Assembly: GCF_012726345.1 (NCBI RefSeq)
Contig: NZ_PTXN01000004.1
Span: 1-64,000 of the forward strand
From: Marinomonas sp. UCMA 3892
GTDB lineage: Bacteria; Pseudomonadota; Gammaproteobacteria; Pseudomonadales; Marinomonadaceae
Direction of reading: 5' to 3'
DNA: 64,000 nucleotides
This document shows positions 58,476-64,000 of the stretch, piece by piece. The notes beneath the pieces were generated by a model. That model saw nothing but the letters and a program-made list of their open reading frames with translations. It did not search any database and was not told the DNA's origin. The translations under genes were made by a program, and so were the position numbers. Numbering within the stretch: position 1 is the stretch's first letter; every line of letters starts with the position of its first letter.

Positions 58476-59405
58476 ATGAATACTAAAGCCGCCAATTCTG
58501 GGTCAGGACAGACTCAGTCAGGACGTCCTGCGCGCCTAAGCTTGGCCGATTGGATGCCTAAAATCGTCATGGCCCCAACGGTACTGGTTACCTTGGTGTG
58601 CATATACGGCTATATGATATGGACTGCCGTACTCTCTTTCACTGGCTCTCGTATGTTGCCGTCTTACAAGTTTGTCGGCTTCGAACAATACGAGCGTCTA
58701 TTTAACAACGATCGCTGGATGGTAGCCCTATCCAACCTTGGGATTTTCGGCGGCTTGTTTATTGCTATCTGTTTGTTCCTTGGCGTGACTCTCGCCATCT
58801 TCTTGGACCAAAAGATCCGCGCAGAAGGCGCAATCCGCACCATTTACCTGTATCCAATGGCCATCTCTTTCATCGTAACGGGTACGGCTTGGAAGTGGTT
58901 ACTTAACCCAACTAACGGTCTGGAAAAAATGATGATCGACTTTGGTTTTGTAAACTTTAAATTCGATTGGTTGATCAATCCAGACATGGTTATTTACTGT
59001 TTGGTTATCGCGGCTGTTTGGCAAGCATCTGGTTTCGTCATGGCGCTTTTCTTAGCAGGCCTTCGTGGCGTTGATGGTGATCTGATCAAAGCCGCACACC
59101 TTGATGGTGCCAGCACTTTTACCACTTACCGTCGTATTATCCTGCCTTCTTTGAAACCAGTATTCTTTAGCGCCTTGGTTGTGCTTTCACACATTGCGAT
59201 TAAGAGTTTCGACTTGGTTGCGGCTTTGACCAATGGTGGACCGGGTTATTCGTCAGATTTGCCAGCTAACTTCATGTACACCTACACCTTTACTCGTAGC
59301 CAAATCGGCTTAGGTTCAGCGTCTGCAATGGTGATGCTAGGCTGTGTATTGGCGATTTTAGTTCCTTATTTGTACTCTGAATTGCGAGGTAAACGCCATG
59401 AGTAA
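58476..59405 (+). CDS. Glucose-type ABC transporter permease (GtsB-like)
   Basis: Membrane protein of 309 aa with a polar N-terminus, then six helices beginning with IVMAPTVLVTLVCIYGYMIW. The EAA loop reads KAAHLDGASTFTTYRRIILPSLKP. It overlaps the next permease gene by 8 bp. It forms the channel together with the GtsC-like protein. Confidence 0.93.
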   Translation: MNTKAANSGSGQTQSGRPARLSLADWMPKIVMAPTVLVTLVCIYGYMIWTAVLSFTGSRMLPSYKFVGFEQYERLFNNDRWMVALSNLGIFGGLFIAICLFLGVTLAIFLDQKIRAEGAIRTIYLYPMAISFIVTGTAWKWLLNPTNGLEKMMIDFGFVNFKFDWLINPDMVIYCLVIAAVWQASGFVMALFLAGLRGVDGDLIKAAHLDGASTFTTYRRIILPSLKPVFFSALVVLSHIAIKSFDLVAALTNGGPGYSSDLPANFMYTYTFTRSQIGLGSASAMVMLGCVLAILVPYLYSELRGKRHE

Positions 59406-60282
59406 TAAAGCTGTTGGCCGTAAAACTTCTGGCCTAGACAAAGTATTACGCATTGCCTTGTACACGGTATTAATCGTCGTTGCGGCGTTTTATCTGATGC
59501 CGTTTATCGTCATGTTGATTACATCGCTAAAAGATGTGGAAGAGATACGCACAGGAACTCTGCTTTCTTTGCCTGCTTCCTTGCATTTCGATTCTTGGTC
59601 AAAAGCGTGGTCAAGCGCATGTACGGGCAGTAGTTGTGGTGGTATCTCACCTTACTTCATGAACTCCTTCCAAATCGTACTGCCTGCGGTTGCTATTTCA
59701 ACGCTGGTAGGTGCTATTAACGGTTACGTTATTTCCCTATGGAAATTCCGTGGCAGTGACTTTTTCTTTGCGGCCATGTTAGTGGGTTGCTTTATTCCAT
59801 TCCAAGTAATCTTGTTGCCAATGGCGCAAACACTGGGTTGGTTAGGTATTGCCAATACCACTTCAGGTTTAGTCTTCGTGCACGTGGTTTACGGTGTGGC
59901 ATTTACAACCTTGTTCTTCCGTAACTTCTACCAGTCCATTCCTGGTGAATTGGTAAAAGCAGCTCGCCTTGATGGCGCAGGCTTCTTTACGATTTTCTAC
60001 CGCATCATTTTGCCCGTTTCGACACCGATTATTGTCGTCACAGTCATTTGGCAGTTTACGCAAATTTGGAATGACTTCTTATTTGGTGTGGCCTTCTCTG
60101 GTTTTGATACTCAGCCAGTCACGGTTGCTTTGAACAACTTGGTAAACACCAGCTTTGGTGGTAAGGAATACAACGTTGATATGGCCGCGGCCATTATTGC
60201 GGCCCTACCGACACTAGCGGTTTATGTGTTTGCCGGAAAATACTTCGTCCGAGGCTTAACAGCTGGCGCAGTCAAAGGCTAA
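59398..60282 (+). CDS. Glucose-type ABC transporter permease (GtsC-like)
   Basis: Second channel subunit, 294 aa. Helices include VLRIALYTVLIVVAAFYLMPFIVMLI at the N-terminus, and the EAA loop is KAARLDGAGFFTIFYRIILPVSTP. A short periplasmic stretch contains two cysteines (SSACTGSSCGG). Translation is coupled to the preceding permease through an 8-bp overlap. Confidence 0.93.
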   Translation: MSNKAVGRKTSGLDKVLRIALYTVLIVVAAFYLMPFIVMLITSLKDVEEIRTGTLLSLPASLHFDSWSKAWSSACTGSSCGGISPYFMNSFQIVLPAVAISTLVGAINGYVISLWKFRGSDFFFAAMLVGCFIPFQVILLPMAQTLGWLGIANTTSGLVFVHVVYGVAFTTLFFRNFYQSIPGELVKAARLDGAGFFTIFYRIILPVSTPIIVVTVIWQFTQIWNDFLFGVAFSGFDTQPVTVALNNLVNTSFGGKEYNVDMAAAIIAALPTLAVYVFAGKYFVRGLTAGAVKG

Positions 60283-60320
60283 TAACGCCGTTCAGCAACC
60301 TAGTTAATAAAGACAAAATG

Positions 60321-60354
60321 CACTCGTGCCTTTTTACCTAACACAGCACGAGTG
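60321..60354 (+). other. Intercistronic hairpin before the GtsD-like gene
   Basis: CACTCGTGC (60321-60329) and GCACGAGTG (60346-60354) pair perfectly around a 16-nt loop. An A-rich sequence, not T, follows on the plus strand, so mRNA stabilisation or processing is more likely than termination. Confidence 0.5.
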
Positions 60355-60378
60355 AACTAAAAAATTCGGAGTAATAAC

Positions 60379-61488
60379 ATGGCAAACCTAGTCATTGATA
60401 ATGTTAAAAAACGCTACGGCGAGACGGAAATTTTAAAAGGCATCAATATTTCTATCAAAGCAGGTGAATTCCTGATTTTGGTTGGGCCTTCTGGTTGTGG
60501 TAAATCCACGCTAATGAACTCCATTGCAGGCCTTGAAGACGTAACCGAAGGTCGAATTCTTATCGCAGATAAAGACGTGACTTACACTAGCCCTAAAGAT
60601 CGTGATATCGCGATGGTGTTCCAATCTTACGCTTTGTACCCAAACATGACGGTAGAGCAAAACATCTCATTCGGTTTAGAAATGCGTAAAGTGCCAAAAG
60701 CAGAACGTGATGTGGAAGTTCAGCGCGTAGCGGAACTATTACAAATCAGCCATCTACTCGACCGTAAACCAGCGCAATTGTCTGGTGGTCAGCGTCAACG
60801 TGTTGCCATGGGTCGTGCCTTAGCGCGTCGCCCTCAGCTTTACTTGTTTGATGAGCCATTGTCTAACCTAGACGCTAAATTGCGTGTAGAGATGCGTACA
60901 GAGATCAAGAAGCTGCATAAAAAGCTGGGCACAACCATCGTTTACGTAACCCACGATCAGATCGAAGCCATGACCTTGGCCGATCGCATCGCCGTAATGA
61001 AAGATGGACAAGTTCAACAGCTTGGTACACCACAAGAAATCTATGACAACCCAGCAAACTTGTTCGTTGCAGGATTCATGGGCTCACCAGCGATGAACTT
61101 CATTCCAGCCAAAGTGATCGAACAAGATGGCGTGCCTATGTTGGAATTGGCAACAAGCACAACCGTTGCACTGCCATTCCCAAAACCAGAATCACTAAAA
61201 GATTACGTAGGCAAAACCATCCTGCTGGGCTTGCGTCCTGAGATGATTACCGAACCTCAGCCACACAAAGAAGGACAGCCTTTTGTCACCACAACCGATG
61301 TTGAAGTGGAAGTAACGGAGCCAATGGGTGCCGACACCATGATTCTGACTCGTGTTAACGATGCCGAGATCAACTGTCGTTCTAACCCAATGTACCCAGC
61401 AGAAGCAGGCTCAATTATCAAAATGATGTTTGATACCTCCAAAGCGGTGGCTTTCGATAAAGAAACGGGGCGTCGTCTAGATCTTTAA
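60379..61488 (+). CDS. Glucose-type ABC transporter ATP-binding protein (GtsD/MalK-like)
   Basis: ATPase of 369 aa energising the sugar importer. It has Walker A GPSGCGKST, Q-loop FQSYALYP, signature LSGGQRQRVAMGRA, Walker B LYLFDEP and THDQIEAMTLADR. The C-terminal regulatory domain (about 240-369, LGLRPEMI) is of the MalK type. It is the last gene of the operon. In Pseudomonas an oprB porin gene usually follows gtsD; here a terminator and an unrelated effector-like gene follow. Confidence 0.94.
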   Translation: MANLVIDNVKKRYGETEILKGINISIKAGEFLILVGPSGCGKSTLMNSIAGLEDVTEGRILIADKDVTYTSPKDRDIAMVFQSYALYPNMTVEQNISFGLEMRKVPKAERDVEVQRVAELLQISHLLDRKPAQLSGGQRQRVAMGRALARRPQLYLFDEPLSNLDAKLRVEMRTEIKKLHKKLGTTIVYVTHDQIEAMTLADRIAVMKDGQVQQLGTPQEIYDNPANLFVAGFMGSPAMNFIPAKVIEQDGVPMLELATSTTVALPFPKPESLKDYVGKTILLGLRPEMITEPQPHKEGQPFVTTTDVEVEVTEPMGADTMILTRVNDAEINCRSNPMYPAEAGSIIKMMFDTSKAVAFDKETGRRLDL

Positions 61489-61522
61489 TCATTTGCCAAG
61501 CTAAACGGTTAACCTTTTAAGC

Positions 61523-61560
61523 AAACCTGTCACAACCTTTTTACTGTGACAGGTTTTTTT
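61523..61560 (+). terminator. Intrinsic terminator after the GtsD-like gene
   Basis: A stem of about 12 bp (AAACCTGTCACA 61523-61534 with TGTGACAGGTTT from 61545) is followed by a T-run. It isolates the transporter operon from the next gene. Confidence 0.85.
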
Positions 61561-61682
61561 GACTGAAAAATAACAAAAAATTAACTCAACCCTTACACCA
61601 CCTTTCATTTACTACACAATTCCTTGCAGGGTAAAATCGTCCCCATTTCTCATATTTGATAATGAATGACAAGGATTTGTCC

Positions 61683-64000
61683 ATGACATACCGTTTGATT
61701 AAGCTGGATAGCTTAATGGCAATGGATTTTGCGTACGTTGAAGGTCGCGACTTAGCGCATATTGATGAGCGCGAGCTGCAACCCGCCTTACCCAAAGGCT
61801 GGGATACCGCAACCCTGATCGATAAGATTCATTCTGGCGAATACGCTCTACTCACCGATCATCCCGCCCAATCGTTACTGGTTCAAGAGCGTAAGAAGTT
61901 TGGCAAGAGTGAGTGGCAAATTAACCCTGACACAAAAGACACTCTGCCAGCAGGATTATTAGGTGCGGTGACGCAACGCCTTAGCATGATGGGTCAAGGG
62001 TCAGGATCTTCCGAAGCCAATAATCGAGGCAACCTGCATTCTGCTATCGAACCTGATTACACTCCCGAGCCCGTTATTCGCGCACGGGATTCTTCACACG
62101 AGTCCACCGAGCCCGTTGCCGAATACAATCTGGAAATTACTTTTTCTAAGGACAAGCCCAAACATCCCGTTGAGCTCAGTGTGACGCTCTACGACACCAA
62201 GAACAAAATGACGAAAGAAGATTGGCAAGCCACCCCAACTCGATACGGCACCCGATACACCATCACCACTACGAATAAAAAGCCTCATCATTTACAGATC
62301 CAAGCGGTTCATCGGGCCATGGGAACCTCACGCAAAAACGTGGCCTTGGTGCCCATTGGTTCAGGTAAAATCGGGGACGCCTTTATTCCGGTCATGCCGC
62401 AAGTGCAACTTGGCGAGCGTTTGGCCTTTGCCACCGCGGGGTATGTGTACCATTTCAAAGGCACCGAGCTGGTTCAAAAATACCAATGCTTGGACGATGG
62501 CACACTAAGCCCTTTGCCGGATAACAAGAACACAGACGCCTTTCGTCACGCCAGTCTCTATCTACTCATCTATTGGAAAATCGCGGGTCAGGTCGTGACC
62601 GATCAACATCTGTTGTATCGAAGCGAATCCTTAACGGATGACGAGTTAAACCACCTTTCCAGCGACTGGCTAGACGAACAGGGAGTAAGACTGGACCCAG
62701 AAGCCATTTTAGCGGCTTCCGAAGCTGCCGAATTACCACGAGACGCTTACCAAAAAGCCGCCCCCAAAAGTAACCTGATTTATCATACCGTGGCAGAAAA
62801 TCCCGCTACTCAGCAGCGTGAAACCTGGCCTGACATCGCCAGCCAATACGGTTTATCCGCCAAAGCACTACTTGAGCAGAACCCCAGTTACAATGCCAAC
62901 CCCAGCGCGCTAAAAGTAGGCGATGTACTGACCATTACCCAAAATGAGGCCGAAGCGCCGGTCGAGTTCGAGCGTTTTGAAACGCCACCCGAAGCCCCCA
63001 GCACTTACAACAGCGCACAAAACAGTCATTACGTCAGTGATAAAAAACGCTTCACTTTCGCCTATGGCGCGCCGCTTCTGCCCTTAGAACAACGTAAGGT
63101 CAAAAAAGGCCTACCCTTAGTCAACGTCAAACCGGAACACATCTTACGCATCGGCGTTTTTTTTGATGGCACAGCGCAAAACAACCGAAATGACGCGTAT
63201 AAAGAAGAACATGGCGACAAATCCCGTACCAACATCGCTAGGTTATTTGAAGCCTACCCAGAAAAAACAGGCGAATCGGCAAAGATTTATGTCTCGGGAG
63301 TCGGCACGGTGGATGGAGCATGGCAAACGCCCCAAATGATCGACGAAGGTAAAGACGAAAGTCGCTTGTCTGGTGCAACGGGTCTTTACGATGACAATGG
63401 CGCCTTTCAGAAATGGCAGACTTTACTCGATCAGCTACAACAAATTATTGTCGATTTGATCGATAAAAAACGATATCAATCGATTACACACTTTTCCTTT
63501 GATGTCTTCGGGTTTAGCCGTGGGGCTGCGTTAGCACGACACTTTGTCAATGCGTTAAAAATGGGATTGCCCGATTACACTAAGCATCGTTCAGGCAAAG
63601 ATACGAACCGGATTACGCCTAATTTATTGGGCACAACGGAAGGGGATAAATACAATCCAAATACGGGTTACCAAGCGGACACCCAACGCAGTGCCAGTGT
63701 GCGTTTTTTAGGCTTGTTTGATACGGTAGGCTCATTTTACTTGCCAGGTAATAAGGATAACGGTGTATTTAACTTGCATATCAACTCCGCGGATGTGGGT
63801 CATGCGTTGCAGATCTGCGCTCACCATGAATACAGAATTAACTTCCCTCTTACTTCCTTGAAAACCCGCGGGCAACTCGCACCCAACTTTTATGAAGAAG
63901 TCTTCCCCGGGGCTCATACGGATGTGGGCGGTGGTTATCCTTTTGTGGAGCAATATAATAAGACCGATCTGCCAAAGCGTTACGGAATCCCTATAAAGAG
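61683..64000 (+). CDS. LysM plus DUF2235 (Tle1-like) lipase, probable type VI secretion effector; 3' end beyond window
   Basis: An open frame of 772 codons runs to the right edge without a stop. The ATG at 61683 has AAGGAT upstream. Residues 1-360 are of unknown fold. A LysM-like domain (IYHTVAEN to DVLTIT, about 366-419) follows. From about 486 the protein is a DUF2235 hydrolase, with GVFFDGTAQNN, the nucleophile elbow GFSRGA (Ser612), LFDTVGS (Asp680, about the Ser-Asp distance known in Tle1) and the conserved GAHTDVGGGY (743-752). The catalytic His would lie beyond the window. DUF2235 proteins of this kind are Tle1 phospholipases delivered by type VI secretion; no vgrG, hcp or immunity gene is visible yet. 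Confidence 0.85.
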   Translation, partial: MTYRLIKLDSLMAMDFAYVEGRDLAHIDERELQPALPKGWDTATLIDKIHSGEYALLTDHPAQSLLVQERKKFGKSEWQINPDTKDTLPAGLLGAVTQRLSMMGQGSGSSEANNRGNLHSAIEPDYTPEPVIRARDSSHESTEPVAEYNLEITFSKDKPKHPVELSVTLYDTKNKMTKEDWQATPTRYGTRYTITTTNKKPHHLQIQAVHRAMGTSRKNVALVPIGSGKIGDAFIPVMPQVQLGERLAFATAGYVYHFKGTELVQKYQCLDDGTLSPLPDNKNTDAFRHASLYLLIYWKIAGQVVTDQHLLYRSESLTDDELNHLSSDWLDEQGVRLDPEAILAASEAAELPRDAYQKAAPKSNLIYHTVAENPATQQRETWPDIASQYGLSAKALLEQNPSYNANPSALKVGDVLTITQNEAEAPVEFERFETPPEAPSTYNSAQNSHYVSDKKRFTFAYGAPLLPLEQRKVKKGLPLVNVKPEHILRIGVFFDGTAQNNRNDAYKEEHGDKSRTNIARLFEAYPEKTGESAKIYVSGVGTVDGAWQTPQMIDEGKDESRLSGATGLYDDNGAFQKWQTLLDQLQQIIVDLIDKKRYQSITHFSFDVFGFSRGAALARHFVNALKMGLPDYTKHRSGKDTNRITPNLLGTTEGDKYNPNTGYQADTQRSASVRFLGLFDTVGSFYLPGNKDNGVFNLHINSADVGHALQICAHHEYRINFPLTSLKTRGQLAPNFYEEVFPGAHTDVGGGYPFVEQYNKTDLPKRYGIPIK

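Noticed and set aside
62094-62291. Minus-strand open frames inside the last 2.3 kb
   Set aside because: They are shadows of the large plus-strand effector frame, which has clear DUF2235 and LysM motifs throughout.

Overview
The window looks like chromosomal DNA from a marine gammaproteobacterium of the Oceanospirillales, most like Marinomonas. The grounds are gene order (ftsY-ftsE-ftsX-rpoH; metX-metW-rdgB-hemW; gshB-tonB; metK opposite tkt-epd-pgk-fba), a moderately AT-rich composition, and an rrn leader with a gamma-type boxA and P1 promoter. The genus is my inference and was not searched. Nearly all genes are intact; no insertion sequence, prophage or CRISPR array was seen.

Layout. 1-710: 5' end of a 16S rRNA gene on the minus strand with leader and promoter. 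0.8-4.8 kb: polyamine-type ABC transporter operon. 5.1-9.8 kb: chemoreceptor, serA, trmA. 9.9-15.3 kb: a four-gene operon with a LuxP-like periplasmic binding protein, a LuxQ-like membrane protein whose kinase and receiver domains appear dead, MTA/SAH nucleosidase (mtnN) and an unknown envelope protein. 15.5 kb: tRNA-Leu(UAG). 15.7-23.8 kb: central carbon genes (fba, pgk, epd, tkt), then metK and rsmE. 23.9-27.5 kb: TolC-like protein, gshB, TonB-like protein. 27.6-33.7 kb: rpoH, ftsX, ftsE, ftsY, a degenerate M16 protein, rsmD. 33.9-39.7 kb: second chemoreceptor, metX, metW, rdgB, hemW. 40.1-45.3 kb: BCCT transporter, a manganese-riboswitch-controlled UPF0016 (MneA-like) exporter, a CBS/DUF294 protein and a DEDDh exonuclease. 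45.3-54.4 kb: LacI-regulated alpha-glucoside/sucrose cluster (ABC transporter, GH13 glucosidase, fructokinase). 54.7-61.5 kb: GltR/GtrS-like two-component system and a GtsABCD-like glucose transporter. 61.7-64.0 kb: a large open gene, cut by the window edge, for a LysM plus DUF2235 (Tle1-like) lipase, probably a type VI secretion effector.

How the genes work together. The sugar region forms two linked modules: import and cleavage of an alpha-glucoside with fructose phosphorylation, and glucose uptake under a two-component system. metK, mtnN, metX and metW all belong to methionine/SAM metabolism, but only mtnN sits in an operon with a sensor pair. That operon (9908-15278) is the best candidate for an undescribed system. 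A second theme is regulatory RNA structure: all three ABC transporter operons carry a hairpin directly after the binding-protein gene, the UPF0016 gene has a yybP-ykoY-like leader, and metK has a terminator-like hairpin in its leader.
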